Assembly: GCF_024700075.1 (NCBI RefSeq)
Contig: NZ_JAJONE010000001.1
Span: 124,001 to 188,000 of the forward strand
Length of the DNA stretch: 64,000 bases
Direction of reading: 5' to 3'
Source: Hymenobacter sp. J193
GTDB lineage: Bacteria > Bacteroidota > Bacteroidia > Cytophagales > Hymenobacteraceae
The notes under the pieces are model-generated. The model saw only the letters and a program-made list of their open reading frames with translations, did no database searches and was not told the origin of the DNA. This document shows positions 17,570 through 25,796 of the stretch, one piece after another; within the stretch, counting starts at the first letter, position 1; each line of letters begins with the position of its first letter. A program made the position numbers and the translations under genes.

Positions 17570-20500
17570 ATGTTCAATATCTTCATCCGACGGCCAATAC
17601 TCTCGCTGGTAATTTCGGTGTTCCTGGTGCTGCTGGGCGGGCTGGCCTTGTTCACACTGCCCATCACGCAGTTTCCCGACATCGTGCCGCCCTCGGTGAC
17701 GGTGACGGCCAAGTACACCGGCGCCAACGCCGAGGTGTGCGCCAAGGCCGTGGCCACGCCGCTGGAGCGCGCCATCAACGGCGTGCCGGGCATGACCTAC
17801 ATGAACTCGGTGAGCTCCAACAACGGCGTGACGCTCATCACGGTGTTCTTCAAAGTAGGCACCGACCCCGACCTGGCCGCTGTGGGCGTGCAGAACCGTG
17901 TGACGACCATTCTGGACGAGCTGCCGGAGGAGGTTATCAAGGCGGGTGTGACGACGGAAAAGGAGGTAAACTCCATGCTGCTCTACCTCAACATCACGAG
18001 CGACGACAAGGCCGCCGGCGAGAAGTTCATCTACAACTTCGCCGACATCAATGTATTGCAGGAGCTCAAGCGCATTGATGGTGTGGGCTTTGCTGAAATC
18101 ATGGGCTCGCGCGAGTACTCCATGCGCGTGTGGCTGAAGCCCGACCGCATGGCGGCCTACGACGTGGGCACCGACGAAGTGGTGGCCGCCATCCGGGCCC
18201 AGAACGTGGAGGCCGCGCCGGGCAAATCGGGCGAAAGCTCGGGCGCCGAAAAGGCGCAGTCGATGCAGTACGTGCTGCGCTACACGGGCAAGTTTTTCGA
18301 GCCCGACCAGTACCGCAACATCGTGGTGCGGGCCAACGCCGACGGCTCGGTGCTGCGCCTGCGCGAGGTGGCCGACGTGGAGTTCGGCTCGCTCACCTAC
18401 AGCATGGCTTCCAAAACCGACGGCAAACCCTCGGCGGCCATCATGCTCAAGCAGCGCCCGGGCTCCAACGCTTCGGACGTCATCGCCAACGTGAAAACGC
18501 GCATGGCCGAGCTGCAAACCAGCAGCTTCCCGCCCGGCATGAAGTACAGCATCGCCTACGACGTGTCGCGCTTCCTCGACGCCAGTATTCACGAGGTAAT
18601 GCGCACGTTGTTTGAGGCTTTCCTGCTGGTGTTCGTCATCGTGTACCTGTTTTTGCAGGACTGGCGCTCCACGCTGATTCCGGCGCTGGCCGTGCCCGTG
18701 GCCCTCATTGGCACCCTGTTTTTCATGCAGACGCTGGGCTTCTCAATTAACCTGCTCACGCTGTTTGCGCTGGTGCTGGCCATTGGCATTGTGGTCGATA
18801 ACGCCATTGTGGTGGTGGAAGCCGTGCACGCCAAAATGCAGGAAAAGCACCTGCCGGCGCGCGCAGCCACCTTCGAGGCCATGGGCGAAATCAGCTCCTC
18901 GCTCATTGCCATCACGCTGGTGATGTCGGCGGTGTTCATCCCGGTTTCCTTCATGGAAGGGCCCGTGGGCGTGTTCTACCGGCAGTTTTCGCTCACGCTG
19001 GCCATTGCCATTGTCATTTCGGGTATTAATGCCGTGACGCTCACGCCGGCCCTGTGCGCGCTGCTGCTCAAGCACACGCCACTGGCGGAAGGCGAGAAGC
19101 CCAAGGGACTAATGGGTCGCTTTTTTGCCGGATTCAACCGGCGCTATGAGGCGCTGGCGGGGCGCTACCAGGGCCTGCTGCGGGCGGTGGCCGGGCGCCG
19201 CGTGGTGACGCTGCTGGTGCTGGCGGGCTTCTGCGCCGCCACCTGGGGCGTGAACAAGATTCTGCCCTCGGGCTTTATCCCGACCGAGGACCAGGGCATG
19301 GTGTACGTGAACGTGACCACACCCGCCGGCGCCACCGTGGAGCGCACCGAGGCCGTGCTCGACGAAGTGCAGCGCATTGCCAGTAAGCTGGGGCCGGTAG
19401 AGTCGGTATCGACGCTGGCCGGCTACAGCCTGGTGAACGAGGTGGCCGGCTCCAGCTATGGCATGGGCATGATTAACCTCAAGCCCTGGGACCAGCGCGA
19501 GCAGTCGGTGGCCCAGTTCATTGCCGAGCTGGAAGAGAAAACCAAGGGCATCAGCGACGCTGACATTCAGTTTCTGCCGCCGCCCACAGTGCCGGGCTTC
19601 GGTAACAGCAGCGGCTTTGAGCTGCGTTTGCTGGACAAGTCGGGCACGGGCGACTTGCAGAAAACTGCCGCAGTGTCGCAGACTTTCCTCACCGCTTTGC
19701 GCAAGGACCCGGCCATCGGCGGCGCCTTCACCTCGTTCGACCCCAACTTCCCGCAGTACCTGATTCACGTCGACCAGGACATGGCCGCCAAAAAGGGAGT
19801 GACCATCGACGCGGCCATGAGCACGCTGCAGACGCTGATGGGCAGCTATTACGCCTCCAACTTCATCCGCTTCGGGCAGATGTACAAGGTGATGGTGCAG
19901 GCCGGCCCCGAGTACCGCAGCCGCCCCGACGACCTGCTGGCTTTGCACGTGAAAAACGACCGGGGCGAGATGGTGCCCTTCTCCACCTTCGTGAAGCTGG
20001 AGCGCGTCTTCGGCCCCGACCAGCTCACGCGCTACAACATGTACACCTCGGCTATGCTCAACGGCGACGCCGCTCCCGGCTACAGCTCCGGCGACGCCAT
20101 CACGGCCATCGAGAAGGTAGCGGCCAAGGAGCTGCCCCGCGGCTACGCCTACGAGTGGAGCGGTATGACCCGCGAGCAGATTCTGAGCGGCGACCAGGCC
20201 CTGTACGTCTTCGGCGTGGTGCTCATCTTCGTGTACCTGCTGCTGGCGGCGCAGTACGAAAGCCTGCTGCTCCCCCTGCCCGTGCTGCTGAGCTTGCCCA
20301 CCGGCGTGTTCGGCGCCTTCCTCAGCCTAAAGCTGCTGGGACTGGAAAACAACATCTACGCCCAGGTGGCGCTGGTGATGCTGGTGGGTTTGCTCGGTAA
20401 GAATGCCATTCTCATCATCGAGTTTGCCGAGCAGCAGCGCCGGGCCGGAGCTTCGGTGCTCGATGCCGCCGTGGAAGGGGCCGTGTCGCGCCTGCGGCCC

Positions 20501-20752
20501 ATCCTGATGACCTCCTTCGCCTTCATCGCGGGCCTGATTCCGCTGGTCATTGCCAGCGGGGCCGGGGCCCTGGGCAACCGCTCCATCGGCACGGCGGCGG
20601 CGGGCGGCATGCTCATCGGCACGCTGTTCGGCATGGTGCTGATTCCCGGCCTGTACGTGCTGTTTGCCTCCTTCGAGAAAGTGAAAAACTTGGAGGCCGA
20701 CGAGCCGGCGGAAGCGGAGGAAGTGCGGGAGCGGGAGCTGGTGGCGCATTAA
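17570..20752 (+). CDS. RND efflux pump inner-membrane permease (HAE1/AcrB-like)
   Basis: 1060-aa proton-driven exporter of the AcrB family and of normal length. It begins MFNIFIRRPILSLVISVFLVLLGG (TM1) and has two homologous halves of six TMs with large periplasmic loops. The TM4 motif reads LAIGIVVDNAIVVVEAV, so the second Asp of the usual DD proton-relay pair is Asn here. The TM10 Lys is kept (GLLGKNAILIIEFA). GFIPTEDQGMVYVNV marks the second periplasmic domain. Genes for the adaptor (upstream) and the outer-membrane channel (downstream) flank it, giving a complete tripartite system controlled probably by the adjacent two-component pair. Confidence 0.97.
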   Translation: MFNIFIRRPILSLVISVFLVLLGGLALFTLPITQFPDIVPPSVTVTAKYTGANAEVCAKAVATPLERAINGVPGMTYMNSVSSNNGVTLITVFFKVGTDPDLAAVGVQNRVTTILDELPEEVIKAGVTTEKEVNSMLLYLNITSDDKAAGEKFIYNFADINVLQELKRIDGVGFAEIMGSREYSMRVWLKPDRMAAYDVGTDEVVAAIRAQNVEAAPGKSGESSGAEKAQSMQYVLRYTGKFFEPDQYRNIVVRANADGSVLRLREVADVEFGSLTYSMASKTDGKPSAAIMLKQRPGSNASDVIANVKTRMAELQTSSFPPGMKYSIAYDVSRFLDASIHEVMRTLFEAFLLVFVIVYLFLQDWRSTLIPALAVPVALIGTLFFMQTLGFSINLLTLFALVLAIGIVVDNAIVVVEAVHAKMQEKHLPARAATFEAMGEISSSLIAITLVMSAVFIPVSFMEGPVGVFYRQFSLTLAIAIVISGINAVTLTPALCALLLKHTPLAEGEKPKGLMGRFFAGFNRRYEALAGRYQGLLRAVAGRRVVTLLVLAGFCAATWGVNKILPSGFIPTEDQGMVYVNVTTPAGATVERTEAVLDEVQRIASKLGPVESVSTLAGYSLVNEVAGSSYGMGMINLKPWDQREQSVAQFIAELEEKTKGISDADIQFLPPPTVPGFGNSSGFELRLLDKSGTGDLQKTAAVSQTFLTALRKDPAIGGAFTSFDPNFPQYLIHVDQDMAAKKGVTIDAAMSTLQTLMGSYYASNFIRFGQMYKVMVQAGPEYRSRPDDLLALHVKNDRGEMVPFSTFVKLERVFGPDQLTRYNMYTSAMLNGDAAPGYSSGDAITAIEKVAAKELPRGYAYEWSGMTREQILSGDQALYVFGVVLIFVYLLLAAQYESLLLPLPVLLSLPTGVFGAFLSLKLLGLENNIYAQVALVMLVGLLGKNAILIIEFAEQQRRAGASVLDAAVEGAVSRLRPILMTSFAFIAGLIPLVIASGAGALGNRSIGTAAAGGMLIGTLFGMVLIPGLYVLFASFEKVKNLEADEPAEAEEVRERELVAH

Positions 20753-20805
20753 GCCTCACGGGACCCCTCCGGGGCCGGCCCCCTTCCCTCGCTTAATGCG
20801 CGACA

Positions 20806-20921
20806 TGGGGGAGAGGGGGAGCCTGACGACTTCAATCGGACTTCAATTATTGAACTGAGCTATTGACTAGAGCTAAAAACTAGTCCCCCTCTCCGAGGGA
20901 GAGGGGGTTAGGGGGTGAGGC
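20806..20921. repeat. Inverted C/G-run repeat between pump and channel genes
   Basis: GGAGAGGGGGA (20810-20820) is complementary to TCCCCCTCTCC (20884-20894), and the right side also folds on itself as CCCCCTCTCC-GA-GGGAGAGGGGG. The right arm continues TTAGGGGGTGAGG. Non-coding. A hairpin here could set the ratio of channel to pump. Confidence 0.6.
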
Positions 20922-20949
20922 CCACCCCAGCACAAAACCCTGACCTGCC

Positions 20950-22392
20950 ATGCGCCTGCTTTCAGCCCTTCTTTTCAGCCTTACCCTGCTAGCTACCAGT
21001 TGCCGGGTGGCGGCCCCGGCCGAGCCCACGGCCGGGGCGCCGCTGCCGGCGGCCTTCACCCCGCGCGCGACAGCCACCGACACGCTCCACGCCGGCGCCC
21101 AGCCCTGGCGCCAGTTTTTCCAGGACCCCGCCCTGACGGCCCTCATCGACACGGCGCTGCGCCAGAATCTGGACCTGCAGCTGGCCCTGCAGCGCGTGGA
21201 AACTGCCCGGGCCCAGTACCTGGCCCGCCGCGGGGCGCTGCTGCCCACGGTGTCGGCCGCTGCCTCGGCCAGCGCCGACCGGTACGGCCGCTACACCCTC
21301 AACGGGGTGGGCAACTTCGACACCAACCTGTCGCCCAACATCGATGGGCCGCAGCGCATTCCCGGGCCGGTGACGCCGGAGTTTTTCGTGGGGCTGCGCA
21401 GCTCCTGGGAAATTGACCTTTGGGGCAAGCTGCGCCAGCGCCGTCAGGCGGCCTACCTGCGGGTGTTGGCCTCGGAGCAGGGCCGCCACCTCGTCACAAC
21501 CAACGTGGTAGCCGAAGTGGCTCGCCTCTACTACGAGCTGCTCACGGCCGACAACCAGCTGGCCGTGCTGGACCGCAACACGGCCCTGCAGCGCGAAGCC
21601 CTGGACCTGATGCGCGTGCAGAAGCAGGCCGGCCGGGCCACCGAGCTGGCCGTGCAGCAGTTTGCGGCCCAGGTAGCCCGCACCGAAAGCCTGGCCCACG
21701 AAGCCCGGCAACGCGTGACCGAAGCCGAAACCGGCCTCAACCAGCTGCTGGGGCGCTACCGGCGCGCCATCACCCGAGGCCGGCCGCTGCCCGGGCAGGT
21801 ACTGCCCGAGCGCCTCAGCGCCGGCGTGCCCGCCACGGCCCTGCTGCGCCGGCCCGACGTGCGCCAGGCCGAGCTGGAGATGCAGGCCGCCCGCGCCGAC
21901 GTGGCCGCCGCCCGGGCCGCCTTCCTGCCCGCCCTCACCCTCACGCCTTATGTGGGCTTCAACTCCTACCGCAGCGCCAAGCTCTTCGACCCGGCTTCGC
22001 TGGCCTACGGGGCTCTGGCCGGCCTCACGGGCCCGCTGCTGAACCGGGCCCAGTTCAAGGCCGACTTCCGCCTGGCCACGGCCGGCAGCTACGAGTCTTA
22101 CTACCGCTACCAGCAGTCGCTGCAAACCGGCTTCCGCGAAGTGGTGAACGGCCTGCAGGGGCTGGAAAACTACCGCGCCGCCGCCGCCGCCCGCCAGCAG
22201 GAAGTTGAGTTGCTGAGCCGGGCCGTGGCCACGTCCAACAAGCTGTTCGTGGCCGGCTATGCCACCTACCTCGAAGTTATTACCGCCCAACGCAGCGTGC
22301 TCGAAGCCGAGCTGAGTCTGGCCGAGTCGCGCCATAGCCAGCTGCTGCAGAGCGTGGGTTTGTACCGGGCCCTGGGCGGGGGCTGGCAGTAG
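20950..22392 (+). CDS. TolC/NodT-type outer-membrane efflux channel lipoprotein
   Basis: 480-aa outer-membrane factor. The signal peptide ends in a lipobox LLATSCR (Cys ~18). The NodT-type repeat structure is visible: WRQFFQDPALTALIDTALRQNLDLQLALQRVETARAQY (first OEP repeat) and LLRRPDVRQAELEMQAARADVAAARAAFLP (start of the second repeat). LGLRSSWEIDLWGKLRQRRQAAY is typical of the family. It is the third component of the tripartite efflux system, in the same orientation and separated from the pump gene only by a palindromic repeat. Confidence 0.95.
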   Translation: MRLLSALLFSLTLLATSCRVAAPAEPTAGAPLPAAFTPRATATDTLHAGAQPWRQFFQDPALTALIDTALRQNLDLQLALQRVETARAQYLARRGALLPTVSAAASASADRYGRYTLNGVGNFDTNLSPNIDGPQRIPGPVTPEFFVGLRSSWEIDLWGKLRQRRQAAYLRVLASEQGRHLVTTNVVAEVARLYYELLTADNQLAVLDRNTALQREALDLMRVQKQAGRATELAVQQFAAQVARTESLAHEARQRVTEAETGLNQLLGRYRRAITRGRPLPGQVLPERLSAGVPATALLRRPDVRQAELEMQAARADVAAARAAFLPALTLTPYVGFNSYRSAKLFDPASLAYGALAGLTGPLLNRAQFKADFRLATAGSYESYYRYQQSLQTGFREVVNGLQGLENYRAAAAARQQEVELLSRAVATSNKLFVAGYATYLEVITAQRSVLEAELSLAESRHSQLLQSVGLYRALGGGWQ

Positions 22393-22422
22393 TTGATTTT
22401 TATTTTTTGCCTGCCTGATACC

Positions 22423-22875
22423 ATGACTACCGACCTGCTAACCCGCCACCTGATGAAAACCCTGCATTCACCGTCCGATATCTACGTGACCCGGCTGGAC
22501 TACGCGCGGCTGATGGAACTGGTGCAGCAAGAGCACCCGGCAGTTGCGTCCCCTGCCTTGACCACGCTGGAGCATGAGCTGACCCGTGCTCATCTGGTTG
22601 ATTCCTACGATATTCTACCGGATGTAGTGACCATGAACTCCCGCATCAAGCTCCGGGATTTGCACAGCATCGACGAGTTGGAAATCACCTTGGTATACCC
22701 GCCAGATGCGGACCTAAGCCGCAACCGCATTTCCATCCTCAGCCCGGTGGCCATTGCCGTGCTGGGCGCGCGGCTGGGCGACAAAGTGCGGTGGCCCGCT
22801 GCGCAGGGCCCGGCCAGCTACTGGGTCGAAGCCATTCTGCACCAGCCTGAAGCGGCCGGCGACTGGCACAGCTAG
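22423..22875 (+). CDS. GreA/GreB- or Rnk-like C-terminal-domain protein
   Basis: 150-aa cytoplasmic protein. Residues ~15-50 give a short helical N-terminus (IYVTRLDYARLMELVQQ) and residues ~65-140 resemble the GreA/GreB C-terminal FKBP-like domain: VVTMNSRIKLRDL, ELEITLVYPPDADLSRNRISILSPVAIAVLGARLGDKVRW. This matches Rnk/GreA-like regulators that bind RNA polymerase near the secondary channel, but the short coiled coil means a role distinct from GreA. ATG 22423 is preferred over an upstream in-frame non-ATG start. It is 30 nt after the channel gene, so it could be read in the same transcript. Confidence 0.8.
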   Translation: MTTDLLTRHLMKTLHSPSDIYVTRLDYARLMELVQQEHPAVASPALTTLEHELTRAHLVDSYDILPDVVTMNSRIKLRDLHSIDELEITLVYPPDADLSRNRISILSPVAIAVLGARLGDKVRWPAAQGPASYWVEAILHQPEAAGDWHS

Positions 22876-23262
22876 GGCCAGGCAGCAATCCAATTGGGCC
22901 GGCTATTGTTCCCTGCCTTGCCGTCGGCGTCCGGCCTGAGCCGCTATTCACTTCTTTGCTGTCTTCAGGTTCAATTTCGCGGCTTTTGCTCAGCCTGAAA
23001 TATGAGTTAACCTTCTCACCCTGAGCCAACCAATATCCATAAAGCATGCCCACGAACAAGGCGTTTTTCACCTCGCTCGTGGGCGTACTGCTCACAGATA
23101 GTATACGCAGAGGCCAGCTACGACCACTGCTCTTTGGGGCCCAGTAGCTAACGGCGCTTCCTCTGGCTCCTGAGCATCTGACTGGAAACGGGATTCAGAC
23201 TGAGTACCCGCGCACGCAGATGCGCGGACTGTTGTGTCTCAAATAGCTTAAGCGCTGCTTAT
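22876..23262. other. Intergenic region between convergent genes
   Basis: Holds the repeated hairpin at 23046-23086 and otherwise no recognisable gene. It lies between the plus-strand GreA-like gene and the minus-strand acs gene, so transcription should end here from both sides. Confidence 0.45.
23046..23086 (-). terminator. Hairpin related to the one at 7885-7930, inverse orientation
   Basis: GCCCACGA (23048-23055) pairs with TCGTGGGC (23077-23084). The loop contains AAGGCGTTTTTCACCT. Most positions match the reverse complement of the 7885-7930 hairpin, including GCCCACGAACAAGG and TCACCTCG. It can serve as terminator for the converging genes. Confidence 0.6.
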
Positions 23263-25188
23263 TTATTTCTTTCCTTTGATAATCTCGTCTACCACGGCCG
23301 GGTCCAGCAGCGTGGAGGTGTCGCCGAGGTTGCTGGTTTCGCCTTCGGCCACTTTGCGCAGGATGCGGCGCATGATTTTGCCCGAGCGGGTTTTGGGTAG
23401 CCCCGCTACCAGCTGAATTTTGTCGGGCTTGGCAATCTTGCCGATTTCGGCCACCACCGTTTCAATAATGCTGGCCTCGATGTGCTGGCGGTCGGCTTCG
23501 CGCTCCGGCAGGGCCTCGCCCAGAATCACGTAGGCGTAGATGCCCTGGCCTTTCACATCGTGCGGGTAGCCCACCACGGCCGATTCGATGACGTGGCTGT
23601 TCTGGTTGATGGCGTTTTCGATTTCGGCCGTGCCGAAGCGGTGGCCCGACACGTTGATAACATCATCCACCCGGCCGATAATGCGGTAGAGGCCCTGCTC
23701 GTCGCGGCGGGCACCGTCGCCGGTGAAGTAGTAGCCGGCGTACGGCGCAAAGTACGTCTGGCGGGCGCGCTCATGGTCGCCGTAGGTGGTACGAATGATA
23801 CCCGGCCAGCTTTGCTTGATGGCCAGATACCCTTCCTGGTCGTTGCCTTCTATTTCCTGGCCTTCCTGGGTGAGCAGCACGGGCAGCACCCCGGGCAGCG
23901 GCAGCCCAGCGCGGGCCGGCACCGAGGGCGTAATGCCCGCCAGCGCCGAAATCATGATGCCACTGGTTTCCGTCTGCCACCAGGTATCTACGATGGGGCA
24001 CCGCTCCTTGCCCACGTGGGTATGGTACCAGTGCCAGGCCTCCTCGTTGATGGGCTCCCCCACCGAGCCCAGCACCCGCAGCGAGTCGAGCGAGTAGCTG
24101 AGCACGTTGTCCAGCGGCGCGGCCATCAGGCTTCGGATAGCAGTAGGTGCGGTGTAGAAAATCGTGACGGAGTGCTTGTCAATCACCTCCCAGAAGCGGC
24201 CGGCATCGGGGTAGGTGGGAATGCCCTCGAACATGAGCGAGGTGCTGCCGGCCAGCAGGGGCCCGTAGAGCAGGTATGAGTGGCCCGTTACCCAGCCAAT
24301 GTCGGCCGTGCACCAGTAGATGTCATTTTCCTCTATCTGAAACACGTTGCGGAACGTGTAGTCGGTCCACACCATGTAGCCGGCGGTGGTGTGCACTACG
24401 CCCTTGGGCTTGCCGGTGCTGCCCGAGGTGTAGAGAATAAACAGCGGGTCTTCGGCGGCCATTTCCTCGGCGGGGCAGGTTTTGGCTACCCCCTCGGCTT
24501 CTTCGTGGTACCATACGTCGCGGCCCTCCTCCATCTGCACGGGCCAGCCCAGGTGCTCCACCACAATCACGCGGCGCACCGAGGGGCAGATTTCCAGGGC
24601 TTCATCTACTACCCGCTTCACCGGAATCTGCTTGGCGCCCCGGTTCAGGCCGTCAGCCGTGAGCACCACGGTAGCTTGGGCATCGTTCACCCGGTCGGCA
24701 ATAGCGGTGGCCGAGAAGCCGGCGAAAATAACGGAGTGCACCGCCCCGATGCGGGCGCAGGCCAGCACCGCAATAGCCAGCTCCGGAATCATCGGCATGT
24801 ATAAGCACACCCGGTCGCCTTTTTCCACGCCGTTGTTGTGCAGCACGTTGGCAAACTGACACACGCGCTGGTGCAGTTCCCGGTAGGTGAGGCGCATGTG
24901 CCGCTCCTTGGAGTCATTGGGCTCCCATATCAGGGCTAGCTTGTTGCCGCGCGTGGCCAGGTGGCGGTCGAGGCAGTTTTCGGTGATGTTGAGGCGCGCT
25001 CCGGCAAACCACTCATTTTTCCCGGCCGACATATCGGAGCTGAGCACCTTGTCCCACTTGCGGCGCCAGGTGAAGGGCGCGGCCACCGAGGCCCAGAACT
25101 CCTCGGGGTGATGAATGCTGAGGTGGTAGGCTTCGTGGTAGCCTTCGATGCTACGGATGCGAGGGTGCTTAGCGGGCGTTTCGGGCAT
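23263..25188 (-). CDS. acs: Acetyl-CoA synthetase (AMP-forming)
   Basis: 641-aa ANL-superfamily enzyme making acetyl-CoA from acetate, ATP and CoA. Motifs in order: EGYHEAYHLSIHHPEEFW near the N-terminus, A3 loop LYTSGSTGKPKGVVHT, A5 WWQTETSGIM, A7 YYFTGDGARRDEQGLYRIIGRVDDVIN, A8 VSGHRFGTAEIE, and A10 KTRSGKIMRRILRK with the catalytic Lys that is usually reversibly acetylated. ATG 25188 is preferred. An upstream ATG at 25245 would add 19 atypical residues encoded by an AT-rich leader. It follows a receiver gene and an SLC5-STAC kinase gene, an arrangement known from acetate-switch regulation. Confidence 0.96.
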   Translation of the reverse strand: MPETPAKHPRIRSIEGYHEAYHLSIHHPEEFWASVAAPFTWRRKWDKVLSSDMSAGKNEWFAGARLNITENCLDRHLATRGNKLALIWEPNDSKERHMRLTYRELHQRVCQFANVLHNNGVEKGDRVCLYMPMIPELAIAVLACARIGAVHSVIFAGFSATAIADRVNDAQATVVLTADGLNRGAKQIPVKRVVDEALEICPSVRRVIVVEHLGWPVQMEEGRDVWYHEEAEGVAKTCPAEEMAAEDPLFILYTSGSTGKPKGVVHTTAGYMVWTDYTFRNVFQIEENDIYWCTADIGWVTGHSYLLYGPLLAGSTSLMFEGIPTYPDAGRFWEVIDKHSVTIFYTAPTAIRSLMAAPLDNVLSYSLDSLRVLGSVGEPINEEAWHWYHTHVGKERCPIVDTWWQTETSGIMISALAGITPSVPARAGLPLPGVLPVLLTQEGQEIEGNDQEGYLAIKQSWPGIIRTTYGDHERARQTYFAPYAGYYFTGDGARRDEQGLYRIIGRVDDVINVSGHRFGTAEIENAINQNSHVIESAVVGYPHDVKGQGIYAYVILGEALPEREADRQHIEASIIETVVAEIGKIAKPDKIQLVAGLPKTRSGKIMRRILRKVAEGETSNLGDTSTLLDPAVVDEIIKGKK

Positions 25189-25252
25189 GGGAACGGTGAC
25201 GTTTTGAGGTGGTGAAGTTGTAAATAAAGTTTGATAATGGCGCATGGTTGCC

Positions 25253-25633
25253 CTACGAATGGCCGGCCGCCAGCAGCTCTTTCACTTTGTCCATGAGCTG
25301 GCGGGTGCTGAAGGGCTTGGGCAGGTAGAGGTCGGCGCCGGCCTCGTAGCCTTTCTGAATGTCGGCCTCCTTGCTTTTGGCCGACAGAAAGATAACGCGG
25401 CTGGTGGCCCGGTCAGCGCGCTGGCGCAGGTGGCGGCACACCTGGTAGCCGTCCACGTCAGGCATCATAATATCAAGCAGCACCACGTCGAAAGCCGTGC
25501 GGTCGATGGCCTCCAGGGCTTCGGTGCCGTTGCGGGCAATGCTGACGGAGTAGCCGGCTTTGCGCATCAGGAACTCCAGGGACATGACGATATTCGGCTC
25601 GTCGTCGACAATGAGAATGTGAGGAGGCATCAT
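25253..25633 (-). CDS. Stand-alone receiver-domain response regulator
   Basis: 126-aa single-domain regulator: HILIVDDEPNIVMS, phospho-Asp in DVVLLDIMMPDVDGYQ, IFLSAKSKE and LYLPKPFSTRQLMDKV. There is no output domain, unlike the LuxR-type CrbR/ErdR regulators of comparable acs loci. ATG 25633 follows the inverted-repeat cassette by only 2 nt. acs starts 64 nt downstream and the SLC5-STAC kinase gene lies just upstream in the same orientation, so this is presumably the kinase's phosphorylation target or a connector to another output. Confidence 0.92.
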   Translation of the reverse strand: MMPPHILIVDDEPNIVMSLEFLMRKAGYSVSIARNGTEALEAIDRTAFDVVLLDIMMPDVDGYQVCRHLRQRADRATSRVIFLSAKSKEADIQKGYEAGADLYLPKPFSTRQLMDKVKELLAAGHS

Positions 25634-25635
25634 TT

Positions 25636-25796
25636 CAATTAGTAATTCAGAATTAGCAATGAATAACTCTGACGAGGACACGTATTCCAGGCCCAACTAT
25701 TTATCAGCCCGATAATCTGACAAGTAGAAGCAGTTGACAAAAGCGCATGACTGCTTAAATAATTACTCATTCCTAATTATCAATTACTAATTAACC
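25636..25796. repeat. Inverted short-tandem-repeat cassette H1 (AATTAGT type)
   Basis: Left array CAATTAGTAATTCAGAATTA... (25636-25669); right array (25758-25796) reads on the other strand AATTAGTAATTGATAATTAG.... Arms are built from degenerate 7-bp words (AATTAGT, AATTGAT and similar). The ~90-nt centre is not AT-rich and encodes nothing. On the minus strand the cassette supplies the last Asn codon and TAG of the kinase gene and ends 2 nt before the receiver gene's ATG. Confidence 0.85.
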
